In this document: in pieces, positions 1 through 13,529 of the stretch
Position numbering within the stretch: the first letter of the stretch is position 1
Layout: every line of letters starts with the position of its first letter
Origin: Roridomyces roridus
Lineage: Eukaryota; Basidiomycota; Agaricomycetes; Agaricales; Mycenaceae
Assembly: GCA_029378245.1 (NCBI GenBank)
Contig: JARKIF010000028.1
Location: 124,001 to 188,000 of the forward strand
Length of the DNA: 64,000 nucleotides
Reading direction: 5' to 3'
Notes under the pieces: generated by a model
What the model was told of the DNA's origin: nothing
Database searches by the model: none
The model's input: only the letters and a program-made list of their open reading frames with translations
Made by a program: the position numbers and the translations under genes

Positions 1-2079
1 CACTTCCCTCTGAGATTCGCTCAGATTCCATCCATCCAAAGCACTTGCAGCGTGTATCTACGCAGATCCCCCGCGCTGAAGCACTTCCGACAGACGCAAT
101 GACGCCCAGCTGGTCTACAAGACATGGATCGCAAAAGCTGTGCATGCAAACCTGCCGATCTCGATAGTAAACTTCGGCAAGGCTCAATTGGTGCGATCCC
201 GACGACAGCCTCGGCCGGCATGCGTCTCAAATGGTGTCGCTGATCGGTTCCACGACTGCAGTGTGGCGCCCCAAAGCGGCGATCTCCCAGTAGACGTCAA
301 TAGCTTTGGTGGGAGCCTATATCAAGCATATGCTATACATATGCTTCAACTTTCAACATACTAGTGCCGCTTGAACGCACGAATAAAGACTAAAATAATG
401 AATTCCTGTACTGCCGGGCTCGATTCCGGGCAGGAGATCAGCCCACGTGTGGGTTTTTTTCCTTCTTGAGTGCGCCATTAGAGTAGGATCAAGTCCAAGG
501 GGTAGCAATCAATTTTGAATGACGAGAACACAGTGCCCATAAAGACAGAGAAAGTTGAGGACAATGAGAGTCCAGCAGCACATTGATGGAGAGTTCAAGG
601 TGGGCCAGTCAAGGAAAAGTGTGAGTCGTTGCCCGGAGAGTCACAGAAACGGATATTGGGAATTGGGATTCGGATGTGTGGTGGTCTGAAGCAAGAGGCG
701 CGCAGCCGCTGCCAACGGAGCTGTCAACGTCAACGGCTGGAGTTGGCGGGTTGCCGTTTCGCCGCCGTTAACCGTCGGTGAAAATCGCAACCCATCGGGA
801 TTCGGTCACCATCGGCCGGCGGAGAGAATACAGGAGATCCATGTTGGAGGTTTACTAAAAGTAAATTAGTAGTCAAAGATGTCATCGAACAATGGACCCC
901 CACTTTGGCGGAAAAAGGCCCACGGGCCGATAAGACCGAGCTTAAAAACATTAAGACTCAGAATATATAGGTACACAACAGAGTGGCTCGTGTAGGCAAG
1001 TTGTAGGAAACATTACCATTCATTCCGGTATTGAAAAGACACCCAGAAAAGAGATGACCAGTGGACGGGTCAAACTCGTGCACGGATACTGACCGAGAAC
1101 TGATCAAGTTGAGATCATGATCATGGAAGGTGGTGGAGTCACTGCAGGCGATCAGAGCGATGATTGTGTCTGACAGAATCTGCCAGGAGTAAGCCTTGAA
1201 TGACGATGACGGCTGACCGAGGTTATTTATGGACCAGGGTCGAGAGCTACTGTCATATTGGGGCTGGCCCAGCAAAAGAGTGTAATGAAACAACAGAATC
1301 AAATTACCAGGCCAATCGGCACAAGTGCCAAGACGGCATAGCGGCCGATCAAACGGGCCAAGCAGCAATATGAGCAACAGGGTTCGAGGGGATGTAATAC
1401 AGGTGATAGGACACCCAGGGTTATGGGGACAGTACGGACCAAGTACAGAAAAGGGACCGGCAGGCACATAATAGTAGTTATATCATCTGATCAGTAGGGA
1501 GTAGTATATAAGGCCTGTAGATCCCACCCTTGCAGCATTGCATTGTACGTAAGGAGAGTCACGAGTATAGATTCGCGAAAGTTCGAAAAATGATATTTGC
1601 ATTTGTACGAGTATTGATGGCAAATATTCGTAGATTGTATTTTCATTCAGTTAGCATGATTGCTCTTTTGTGGTGCAGAATCCACAAAATACTAGCTTTA
1701 GAAGGTGTAATCTCAATCTCAATGACTTGGCTAGGAGTTGACTGAGAACTGGTGTTTCTCAAGTCATCAATCATTCAATCAAGTGTCTATCAAAGGTCAA
1801 CGCAAGCGTTCACAGGCAGTGAGCACATTGTTGACTGATTTTGAATCAAACTGTTAGGTGTCAGCGTGCTGGCTGCGTGCTGGCTGCATGCTAATCGAGG
1901 ATTGTGTGTGTGTTGTGTTTTAGTGTGTTGTGGAAGTTGTATGGCTTCGCGGTCTACTTCTAGGACATTGCCTACTTGAGCTATCTACTATACACTAGTG
2001 CGTCAAGACGAGGTCAATGCACAAGATAAAAAGGAGTACGCCACAGGTAGACCAGAAACTGAATCAAACAGTGCATTGA
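1..2079. other. No convincing gene
   Basis: Only short open frames of ordinary composition are seen. The longest (958-1467, minus, 169 codons) has no recognisable domain. A TATATAAG box lies at about 1505-1512 on the plus strand, and a 71-codon frame follows at 1530-1745. That could be a small promoter and gene, but nothing else supports it. Confidence 0.5.
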
Positions 2080-2712
2080 TAGGGCTCGGCACCGTACGTA
2101 CCGTATACGGTACGGGTGCATTTTACGGAAGTACGGACACGGCAGAGGCACGTACGGAACGATACGGCATGTCTGCGATGGCGTACGGTACGGTACGTGT
2201 GCGATACGGCCGTATACGGGTGTACGGATGGCTTCGAGCCTCCACTAGGTAATTTAGGTCGAATCTTTCTCAATGTATGGGAGACTCACCTGGGATGGAT
2301 GTACAGGCATCCATGCCCACAAATTCACCCATGAGGACGATATTTGCCGCTCACCGCGCGATATGTCACACCGTGACAAGGCGGGCCGACGAACTCTGCC
2401 GCCATCACAGCGACGGCGGGGTGCGATGGTGTTACTAGCGATGTCAATTCTGCTGATTGTCGACAGCTGGAACCCTGGCGGTAGCTTGGCGGTGGCCCGG
2501 AACAGCCGGGACCTCGGCAAACAGTAAGTGCCAGCAGCATGGGCGCATACGGCCGTATACGGCCGTAGATCCGTATACGGTACGGATGGCTACGGACCCC
2601 TGCCGCATACGTACGGAACCGCCACGCGCGTCCTGGACTGCCCACGGTACGGGACGGTTCACGTACCGTACGTACGTATGACCGTACGATGCGGCTACGA
2701 TGCCGAGCCCTA
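2080..2712. mobile_element. Inverted-repeat element rich in TACGG/CCGTA motifs
   Basis: The outer 17 nt at 2080-2096 (tagggctcggcaccgta) reappears inverted at 2696-2712 with one mismatch. Both inner arms (about 2090-2235 and 2545-2700) are packed with tacgg, ccgtatacgg and cgtacgta palindromes, while the middle (about 2240-2540) has ordinary composition. No transposase frame and no clear target duplication were found. A non-autonomous foldback or MITE-like element is the simplest reading. A protein- or RNA-binding array made of CCGTATACGG palindromes is an alternative. Confidence 0.6.
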
Positions 2713-5700
2713 CGGTGCAAAGGGGATACAGATAATTGCTACTCGAGGGAAGGCTCAAACGAGAGCTACATGAGCTCAGTACATGAGCCCATTTAAAAAA
2801 CCGACCAAAAAGAAATGTTTACGTCTCAGGCGCATCATCAGGGGCTCGTGTTTGGCGGTGTTGCTAACTGCTCTTGCTCCTGACGCCCATCATCTCTGCG
2901 ATACCTCCGGGCCAGGCAGGCGATTCCAGGGCCATCCCACGACTCGCCGGACATCTAGTACGGCACACCGTCAGCCTTATCGCTGCGAAATCTCCTGGAA
3001 ACCGACTCTCACGACAACTTAAAATAATAAAATAATCCCACTTACCGACACGCGTCATCTCTGCTCTCTTGATAGAAGGAAGGACACTCGGTGCGCAAAA
3101 AAAGATGGCATCCCGAGCAGGCCTCGCTGTCTACACGTTCCACCGCACTTCTTCCGCGACGGGATAGAAGGAATCTATTCCGATATAGCAACCAGCCCCG
3201 CCTCGAGCTCGCTTGTGCCTTGTCGGCGCCTTTCCTCCGCCATCGCTTCTGGGAAGACTGAAAACTCTCGCCAGGCGATATGTAACGCCACCTTGCTGCA
3301 ATCCACCTCTCTTCTGACGTTGGACTACCATTGGCGTGCTCCCACTAGCTAGCCTCGTTTCCGATGCCTGGCTCCTGAAGGATTCAAGAGGAACCCGATA
3401 GACTGGCTGTGTCTCAGGACTCATTGCCTTTCTTTCATTTCCTATCGACCTTTCTGATTCTTCCCCTCATGCACGATTGGCGTAGCGTGACGGCAAGGAA
3501 CTATCAGTGTACAGGTACACTCACTTACTTTGTCTCGGTTGAAAACTGTTACCTACTCGTTGACTCGGACATCGCGACGCCTGGCCGGTCGTACATAATC
3601 GAAGAAATGGTGAACGTGTCCTCGCCCACACACCCAAATTACCCATACCCTTCGCCCAGCTCTTACCCACTGTCACCCACACCTGGCTCGAGGTAGACTG
3701 TAACCTCGAGCAATCTCGTCCTTGCGCGTGCATTCCAGGTGCAACGATCAGACCCCTATTCGCCTCGCCTCCACACAGGATTGATTGCGATATCCATTCT
3801 TCCGTTGCCTCCGTCCTTCTTTCCTTCGAGGAAACATTACTCCCCGGTACCGGTCAATTTCAATTTCAAGGTCGAACGTGTGTTTACTGGCCTCATTCGT
3901 CGCCGGCACCCACAGAGTGTTCATTTCTGGAGACTGGCAGTCTGACGCTCGCTCACTATCTGTGGCCCTTACATGCGTTCTTGTCGTCCCGCAGAACCAT
4001 CCCGTATTCACCCCTTCAGGGCAAGGTCGTACGATGTGCAAGCCGGTAACGTGAGTTTTCAATCGCAGCTCATTCAATAGTCTCTCTTCCACCCGAAGTC
4101 GAACTAGGCATTATTGGTTCATCTGGGGAACTGGATCTGGCTTCGCCACGCCTACCCCCCTCACCACCGACTTCTCCGACAGTTGCTATCTGGATCTGCC
4201 TCCTCTCCGTCTAGATTGTGCAAAACGTGAAAAACAGCCAAGTTCCAACTATACCATACGGCCGGGCCCGTCTCAGTTTGGCATCTCGTTTCGGCCCCAG
4301 CTCCAGACTCCGTGCCCAAGTACAGAAAATACACCGCTGACTGTGGTACTGAAATTTCTCGTCTGCCCGTGGATGTATTCAGTTAATCATCTCCGTCCGT
4401 TGAAACACGTCGGCTCAGGCATCCAGTCCCTCAAGCGCCCGCCCGAGCGTGAATCCAGATCACCGTCGCGTCGCTGTGGACTCTCGCAACAACACAACAA
4501 AATCATTCAATTCAAAAAAAATCCAACGGCGATTTCGACTTGCTCACTTGTTGTGCGGCTACTGGAGAGCCACGTTCTCGGGTCATCGGATATGCACAGC
4601 ACTTGAAATTGAAAACATCCCATCGTTAAGCGACGCCTCGCTAGACGCAAGCTGACTTTCAAACGTTAGCGTTTCGCACCCTCCGTCTTCCTTTGGTCCG
4701 AACGTCTGGAGCCCAATATCCCCGTGCCTGTACCCCACAACGACCGCGAAAATAAATTATTTGTGGCGTGACGTTGACTTGTTGATATTGGAGTCTCTTT
4801 TTGCCGCCTTTCAAATTACCACCATGATGCACCGTGGCCCGCGGAGTGATCTTGACGTTGAATTCTCGACGTCCCCGGGCTTTCCAGCGGACTAGCGTTG
4901 AGCGCCGAGCCGTTAATATTATGCAGTCTCGTCTGGCGCTGTCAGCAGGTTCCGCGATGACATTTCCGACATGCACTCCGAAAGCACCGAGACTCCGTGG
5001 CCGATGCTGAAAACAATTCAATCGCGGAGAGCAGTACTTGGAGTTGCCTGGATTCCAATCGGATCAATCTCGAATCTGGCTGGAGTCTACGTAGGCTACT
5101 TACTGGATCATTTTCTCGCGCCCTAGTTCCCGTCGACATACACATAGTGTGCGACAGCGGCCGCTGCATACCACGGACTCTGCTTGCCGAGTCAATTGGA
5201 ATTTCAGTGGCGAGAAACGGAAACGTGGAATTGAATTCTTGGGGAACTGTGGGAACTGCGGCGTAGATGTATCTACCATCGACGTTTTCGATCCGGAGGA
5301 AGACGGGTAGAGCGGCTGGTTCATTCAATGTAACGCAGATCATCCATCTCTCTCCGTTTTATGATCTTCATTGAAACTGGTGAGGGCCAACGGGGACGGC
5401 CTCCCGCACCGACGTCCACGTCCATCCACGTCCTGCGTACGTACGGAACAATGTGGCTAGCTTGCAGTGGGCACTGGAACCGGACTCGGGTTCCTCCGCC
5501 GAAAAGAGACGTTTATGTAGAGCGCCCACAGATGATGGTTCAACTAGTAGCACGGCGATTGATTTGCCATGCCCGCGCGAGCCAATTGAAATTCCCTGGG
5601 CGAAAGCCAATGCCGAACGGCGTTTGCTCGATACGACGCGGAAGCGGTTGTTCGTGAAATATGTGGCATGTACATTTGTTCCGCGTCTATTCAATGATTC

Positions 5701-6081
5701 GGGCACTAGTGAGGTGCGTAGGTATGGGGAGGAGTGGAACCGTTCCAGAATCCCGAGATCTGAGACCCATAGACAGAGTTGCGGAGTTACCGACGGGTGG
5801 CGTGAAAATTAGTTTGAACGAAGGTTACATAGGTACCTGGGGTATCACTGAAAGTAACGAAATCCCTCACGTCCCAATTGAATCCAGACGAAATACCAAG
5901 TGAGCTGGGCTGTCAGCGGGTACAAGCCGCATTGATGTGCTCGTCGAATTTGAAATATCATTGATCAACTGCCGAGTTCATGAATCTGAATCCAAACTAG
6001 AGAGTCGGAAGCAATGGGAGGAAGTTTGTGATACCGGCCAGACTATGTTGGTTTCCAGAGGAGGTACAAGAGATAGATCCA
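2713..6081. other. No convincing gene
   Basis: Many short frames on both strands with no domain. One plus frame at 5453-5812 has a protein-like composition but is isolated and unrecognised. No RNA gene or strong repeat was seen. Confidence 0.45.
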
Positions 6082-7854
6082 TCAAGCACGCTTGCGTTTC
6101 TTCAAGCAGTCCGTCTTATGCTCCGCCCAATGTGCCTTCTGACACTCGTAGCTGCAATACGCTGTCCACCCACACGCAGCACACTGCCTCGGCTTGGCTC
6201 CCCACTTCTCCAACCTCTGCTCCACTGCGGGATCCCTCACACCACGCACACGTTGCTCCCTCAACGCCTCCAACGCCTTACGCTCCGGACACGCCTCCCC
6301 ATTACTACACCCGTAATATTCCAAACAGTCCCATTTACCCGAAATCGTCATGTTGGACCAGGAGTATCGCCTGTTTACGCTGCGCGGCATGTTGATGTAC
6401 GAGTCGAGGAGCCGTCGCCAGTCGGCGGGGGTCCGCATTTCGAGGCCGTCCCGTTTGATTTGGCGTTCGATGTAGTGGAATACGATGGGGTCGCGGCTTT
6501 TTTCGGCCTTGGCGCCTTTGTGGAAGGGAGCGAGGCCGTAGTGCTTGTACATCTTGAAGAGCGCATCGATGAGGATAGGGTCGCTCTAAGTCGAACTCAG
6601 GAGTGAGTACATAAATTGAGGCGCAAAGAGACTGACTGACCGCAAAACCGTCGCCTTCGTGAGTGAGTTTGAACTGAATTTCCCGGGTGACGTGACGGAG
6701 AGACGTGGGTGTTTGGTTCTTCCACGCCGCGTCGGGAAGTTTCTCCAGTATTTCTCCACAGAGAACCTGGCCGCTGCTATTCACCTGGGAGGATTTAGCT
6801 AATATGCCGAACAAGATAAGAACACGCACCCAATCACCAAACAAGGCGCCCAGCCCGCCTGCCTGGCAGAATTTGACGAGTGCAGTAGTCGTCCAGTATA
6901 TCGGGCGCATGGCGTCGGTCAAGGGATCGCCGATGGCGTCGCGTAGCGTGGGGCTCGTAGACCAGTGTACGAGACGCTTCGTAGCCTTGGCCGCCCAACG
7001 TTTCTCGTCAGCGTCGCTGTCATCCTTGTCGTTCAAAAAGAAGGCAACGGCGAGGTCGCCCATGAACCAAGCCATCGTGTGCGAAGCAAGGTCCGCCTCT
7101 GCAGCCCTCTCTAGCTTCGACGACGCCATCCGGTCTGCGTCCTCCGACTCGAGATCTGCTTCGACTATCTTCTCGACTTGGATGGCTGCTACGCGGAAGG
7201 CTCCGACGTCGAGCTCCTCATCCAGGAGGAAGGACTCCAATTCCTTCCCGCCACCGGCCATGACGGCGCGTAGACGAGGCGGATCGAGCAGGAGACAGAG
7301 GCCTACTTGGTGAAGCGTGATGCCGACGTCGAAAATCGTTTCCCAATCACAGAAGACCAAGTCATTGTTCGCCTGCCGGGCGACGATGAAATTGTAATAA
7401 ACGCGGAGGAGGTGGCGGACGCGTTTGAGTAAATACGCGAGCTTGAACGCGAAATAAACTGTAATGAACTAAGTTGGGAATGTACGATGCTACTCACCTT
7501 TGAGAATTCCGCCGATTTCCTGCCTGGAGTGTACTCTTTGCGGACGATCCGCTCAATGGCCCTAATGCAATGCATCATGCCGGTCGGAATGGGAGGGTTG
7601 CATAACGGGGCAAAGCCCTTGGCCATGTGGGAGCCAGTGGTGAGCGCCATGAGCTTCATACCTGCACGCGCGAATTCGCATCGTTCTTGAATCCGTTGAT
7701 CCAAAGTGCCAGAGTCCCCGCGCTTTCTGGACGCGCTGACGATCTCGGGCATGATTTTCTCGCCTGCGTCGGCGATTTCCTTGAGTTCCGACCAGAAGTT
7801 GTCGTCGAGGAGCGTGTCTTTGATGTCCTGTGGTATGGCGAGTGGCCGCGGCAT
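6082..7854 (-). CDS. MYND zinc-finger protein (553 aa)
   Basis: Three exons on the minus strand are inferred: 7854-7498, 7441-6641 and 6585-6082. Introns are 56 and 55 nt (donors GTGAGT and GTCAGT), and all junctions are phase 0. The start chosen gives MPRPLAIPQD; an upstream in-frame ATG at 7902 is possible. The C-terminal 75 residues form a MYND-type zinc finger: a CxxxxC pair (CSNGEAC), then CAAC, YCSYEC and a final H-x3-C ending in TDC. The finger is followed by a basic tail KKRKRA. The rest is largely helical with no named domain. MYND fingers bind zinc and mediate protein contacts. Agaricomycetes carry many such proteins of unknown role, so the specific function cannot be given. Its neighbours give no functional clue. 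Confidence 0.85.
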
Positions 7855-7902
7855 TTGGTGAAGAGGGAAAAAATTGAAGTGGCGGATCAATTGATGGTGC
7901 AC

Positions 7903-10900
7903 ACGTGCTGTGCGATCCCCACTTGGTTTCAGCGCCCGTCATCCACAGCGCTTAGCATCCATCCACTGGTCTGTTTGCGAAGTTCTCAGCCAGAATCCAC
8001 ACGTCCAGACAACTTCCAGAGCGCCGCTTTCGTCAAGGACTTCTGTGGCTTGATCACGCATCTTCGGGCGTTTAGAAGAGCCTTTAAATTTGCGCAAAAG
8101 AGCATACTCTCGCCCGTTCCGATAGTTCCCCGACGGGGGTCGCTGGCCATGGGATCTCTCTGAGCCGATATGGGCAACAACCCCGCCCCGTGTATCCTCC
8201 GTCCGCTTATCGAGGAGCTAGCTGATCTTCTGAGATGCAAAAATTTCAAGAACGCCGCCCATTCTTCTCGCGCGCCAGTCGTGCGAGAAGTCGCGACATA
8301 TACTAGGCTGTTTCAGAGCTATAACGGCTTGACATTACTTGTTCTTCTTGTGCTTTCACAAAGACGGCTCAAGATCCATCGTGCCCTTGCCCCAAAGGAT
8401 CGACAAGGCTCTCCACTGACATCACAAAGCCTCGTCACACTATCTCCTTTTTCACCCCGCTTCAAAGACGCTGGCTGGTTTTTCGGACAATAGGACCGAC
8501 CAACAAAGGCAGCTAGCTTCTTATCTTCCACGAGGACTGGCCAGGCGGAGCTTCAAGGCAACAACAATACAAGGTGAACGTGTTCTGCCGCGCCTTCGAG
8601 TGGGTCTTTGATCTCGGTATCGGAATTCGGATGCCTTCCCGCAGCCAACCGCCCACCTACTTACAACCAGCCTATTGGCGAAGTGAGGCCTAGTGAGGCT
8701 GCAAAATATGATCTGTCTCGGAGTCCCTGCCCGAGATAATTGACCGTTTTCCCAGCTTCATCCCCGATATTCCGGTATTGGAAGCCCTTGCTCTGGCACA
8801 CAAATTCTGAACAAAGAAGACAAGATGCTGACCCCCATCCTCCGCGTGTAGGTGGGTATGCGTCCGATAATCTCATCTCACTCCGAGACTTCGAATTCTC
8901 GATGTCTGAGCTACTTCTCTGGCCATAGAGGCCTGGATTTAATTCTTATCTAGAAGCTCACACACGGACCGGATAGCTCTGAGACCGCCGTTAGCTCAAA
9001 ATCAGGCTGAAGCTTCTCTCCGTATTCCGCCCACCCTCGTGGTTGCTTCAGGCTAGCAAGCCGGACTCGGAGAACAACTGTTCCGTGTCCCAGTACCATT
9101 CGTAGGATCTCATTGTCGACTACAGTTCCTGTGTGTCCCATGAAACACCGCGTCTATCCCAGATCATGGGAGAACGAAAGGACCCCACTAAACGGCGCAT
9201 CTCGAACGACGTGGGAGATACTCCGTGTGTGCACGATCTGTTCCACGACCACAGCAGTACGCAGCTAGTCCGGACTGTCCCACTGCCATGTCAAAATCGC
9301 CTTCTTCCCGGGACGGTTCCTGGTCTAGACGTGTCGACTGTAGAAATGCACCTTCAACCAGCGCCCCCCGTCCGGGCTCATTAATCATATGCATGTCCAG
9401 CTCTACTTACCTGTGCCCATTCCCGTGGCCGAATGGCCGCCGAATCAACGCACCCACCTGCCGCGCCACGAAGCCAGACGTGTATCATGCCTAGGCGAGC
9501 GCCACGACCGATCATTTTTTCAGTCGCGTGACTGCGATTTTTGAACGGCGACTTGGCGGTGTTAAGCTTCGCGCTTCGCGCTTCGCGAGCTCGGAGCCAG
9601 GTTCTCGGGTTTAACAATTTCACAACAACAGATTCGAAGTAGCGAGGAGCGCCCACCGTTAAAATACAAGCAGGCATCAATCAGAGAGTAATAAGTATCA
9701 AATCTGCATTTTCTCTTCCCCGTATGCGTTGTCGTAAGGAATATATTACAATAAACGGTGAGCAAGTGAGCTCCGAACCGAGTACATGCTGTCCGCGCTC
9801 TCTCGATTCCCGGTGCGCCCAGAGAGTCCAATTAAGATGCCGACGTCCAGTCGTGTGCTGTGGTTGAACGAACCTCTATCGACCGGCGAGCGTGTGTGCC
9901 TCCGAGTCGGGGCGCCGCGCGTATACAAGGTCAATATCAAAACGACGTCGTTTAAGCGATTTGGAATCGCGGAGAACGGCTCGGGTTGGAATATTGCCAT
10001 ATGCATAATTGAATATGAAATGGCTGGTTCTCTCAGATGACACAACCTTCTGGGCGCGCGGGTGGGCGGTGAAGTAAGTGATGTGGATATCCACACAGAA
10101 TATTCTCGGTTCGTACATGTCATATGGAACCTGCTAACGATGCGCCCCACTGGCAACCCGCTCAATGGGCTGGTAAAGTTGGAATGTTTCTGTGGATTAA
10201 TTTCGAGCCGCTGTTGTAAGCTCAACTCGCGGCAATCATGGAAGTCACGACCCCGCTTTGGTTGCCTGATGCTGTATTCAACAAAAAAAAATCGGCGAGT
10301 GGCGAGCCATTTTCCTGGATATATGAGTCCACTGATTGTTTGAATTCCTAGCCTAGAAGCACGACGCCGAATTTCTTGCCGTCCCGCGGGGCCACCCTTC
10401 CTCCGCCAGTTGAGTTCCCGAAGCATCTTCCCTCTTACCGGTTCCCAGCAAAGTTCGAACACAGCAGCAGTATTTTCAGTAGTGGTACTAGCCACTTTCG
10501 ACTCTGGTTTATCTGTCCCGCCCGACCTGTTTCACATGATTCCGCCGTTCAGACTTCCACGTACGTTTATGCTGCTTTTTTGGTCATCCGGTGGCGGACA
10601 GCTTGGTCTCACAATTGATTATCTAGATAGCGAGCCGGACACACACACGTTGGATGGTTAAACAAGAGGAGTGGATTTGAATCCCGCCGTCCGAGTCGGT
10701 CACTGCGGTTCCGGGTTCGTTTCAAGCTTCGTCGCTCGCTCGCCGCCGCCGCCGATATCAACTGATGCGGGATCATGATCAGTGGCTGTGTACATCTTTT
10801 CCTCCCGAGTCCCACCATCATCTCAGCAAGTCCACTTGGATCCCGTGTTCTTTCGGACGGCCCACTCCGACTCCGAAGGCCCGCCGTTCCAAAGCTGCGC

Positions 10901-13400
10901 CGAAGCAGCACTGGTCAGCAACCGCCCTATCCGCGCCTTTCGTGTCTAGACTCTGATCACCGTGAATCCAGCCTTCACCAAAAATGCTACATATACTGGA
11001 TGTAGCTCGTTATGTGCAAGTCTGCGGTGACGCCATCTCTCATACTTAGACTGCACGTGTTGGATGGACTCGGATGTCAATGCCAGACGAAATCGTTTTC
11101 TCCCGTCTGTCTGGGGAACCGTGATCATACACCGGTACCTTCATCCTACTGGTTCGAGCGATTGGACGGACGGCTGAAGCAGTGCCTCAATGTCAACACT
11201 CGGTTCCAATCGGTGAATTACTTACCCTCGGCTACATACCGGTTGTGAGCTGCACCGCGTCGAAGAATGCTCTTCAATGTTCAAGCCTGGCTTTCTTTTT
11301 GCATACGGTGGATCGGATCTGCTGCTTCCCACTCCCGCGCCACGAAATTAACGCCACGAAGGGCTGAAAGAGGACAAGGGCAGGCCACTAGCTAGCAGCT
11401 GCATACCTTCACACCTATTCAAACGGGCCACGGCGACTTTTGTACTTGGGAGACTCACACACTTGATTTCATACCGGACCGCGCTGGCACGGTCTCAGGC
11501 TGTCAACATGGTTCTGTCAAGAAATCCGTTATCCTTGCAATTGGATGCTTGAGATCCCAGACGTCAAGCTCCACACCATCTCGGAGTGGACTTCAGACGC
11601 CTCTGACTGCGTATTGAACCCCGCTGCGGTCCTGGGAGCAATCTATCTATCGTTTTTAATTGCCCCGTTGGCAGGATCTGTTTCGCTTTTCGAATTCAAT
11701 ATCTCGCCAATGCAAACGCCAGCGCGTCGGCAGGCAAAGCGGCGGGCGGAAGCAAATACATGTCGTAACTCTAGTCAAGTCAGCCCTCCTGCGCATCGAC
11801 CTTGTTCTCTGCTATATCGCAGTGACTCGGACTACTATAGCGCGAAATACATCGTCAGCATTGACTTTGTCCTCGTGTCCTTGTCCTCGTCCTTTGTACT
11901 CCAGTCAATCGTCTGCAATGCCGTGAAAATCAATACAATACAATGGATGACTGCGTTGCTGATCCCATTAACTAGAGGTTCTTTGTTCTGTATACGTACC
12001 CCCATGGGTCGGCTTGGGCTCTTGTCTTGTTCTCGTTCTTCACCAGCTCTGAGTTCTTGCAAGCGCGCCAACGTCCTGTGTTCGAATTCTTCAAGTCCCC
12101 GGGCGTCTGTTCCCAAGCTTCAATCCTGTGTTAAAAGTGTACTACTACCCGGACTACATGGGAGTCTCAACTTATGCCGATACCCATCTCCGCGGCGTGG
12201 CGCGGCCACGGACTGGCAGTATCTGCTTCGCTTCGCTTCAACTTGGGCGCTCTGCTTCTCTTGGGTTGCTTCTTCTACTCTTTGCAAATATTTATCCAGT
12301 CACACCGCTCAACAACGTAACATTCACTGAATGGCATTGGCCAATTCTAATTACTCGAGCGGCTAAACTCGATTCAAAAGTTTTTCAAGTGAGGCACGAC
12401 GTACGCCGCGGGGAAAAGAAATAGAAACGAACATTCGAAACTCGGTGTCAATTGCCAGTGTGCATGGCATGGCGTCGATCGACACGCCCCGCTCATTCGT
12501 CCATAGACCAAGGAATTCTGACCACCAAGGTCCAAGGACAAGGACAGGATTTGGTCGAACAAACCAAGAGGCACTGCAGCCGGCCGCAGCGAGTCACCGG
12601 TACGACTAAGCCAGATACCCACGGTGATCGACAGAACCGCGCCAAGTCTGAAGTCAAAACAAGCATCGCTGTGTAGGGATGTATGCCGACAGCCGACCTA
12701 GCTATGTATGTATGTACTGCAAGTTACAACAGCCCGACCAAACGAGCGCCCGCGTTCCCAAGAAAAAATGGAATTCATCCATTCATCGCGTCGCGTCCAA
12801 GACGGAGACAAGCCGTGGTTTTTTTCTTCTTCTTGACAGTCACACACACATCAACATTACCTTTGCGCGCGTGAGAAGAAGTGAGAAGTGAGACGTGAGC
12901 GGGAGGGGCGGGCGGGCTCACTCTGAGTCGCCGTGACACTGACAGACTTCACTGATTATTGATGCGAAGCCCAGAAGAAAAAAACGTTGACCAAAAAAGA
13001 AAAGCACAGTGACAAAACGTCGTTTGGTTGCCAACAGCCCATTGCAAGGATGGCGCTCGCCTCATAGTACGGCGGTCTTGCCATTTTCGGCTCGAGTGCC
13101 CAACGGCGGCCTTGAACTGCTACGCGTCGCGTCGGTATCCACGACCAGAAACTTGAAAACAACATTGACAATTCAATTTCTTCTATGTACTAAAATGGTA
13201 CAAGCTAGATACACGTAGGTTACTCCGGTTTGTCGGTGGGGGGTCCATTATACTTTACTGTTTGATATATGTACAGACGAATGCAGGCGGGGGGCGCGGA
13301 GGAGGAGGGTCTATGTACGATGGGAGGGAGGGAGGGAGGGTCAAGAAGAGGGTCATGAGGATGGATGGGTAGATGCATGGCATGGCGTAAAAGAACACAT
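7903..13400. other. Gene-poor stretch
   Basis: No domain-bearing frame was found. The longest open frame (11545-12330, plus, 261 codons) is Ser/Leu/Cys-rich with no family resemblance and is probably chance. A GCTTCGC micro-repeat lies near 9565-9590. A GGGA tract lies near 13320-13340, just past the 3' end of the zinc-finger gene. Confidence 0.5.
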
Positions 13401-13529
13401 TATATACAACCGAATGGATTGGATTGGATGGATGCGATTATAACGATGATGCGATGCAATGGGTGGAGGCATGAAATGATAGCGAGAACAAGAACAAAGG
13501 ACGACGAGGGATGACAAAGCGAGAGGGCA

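Noticed and set aside
11545..12330. 261-codon plus-strand frame
   Set aside because: No domain, no consistent splice context, and composition typical of chance frames in this region.
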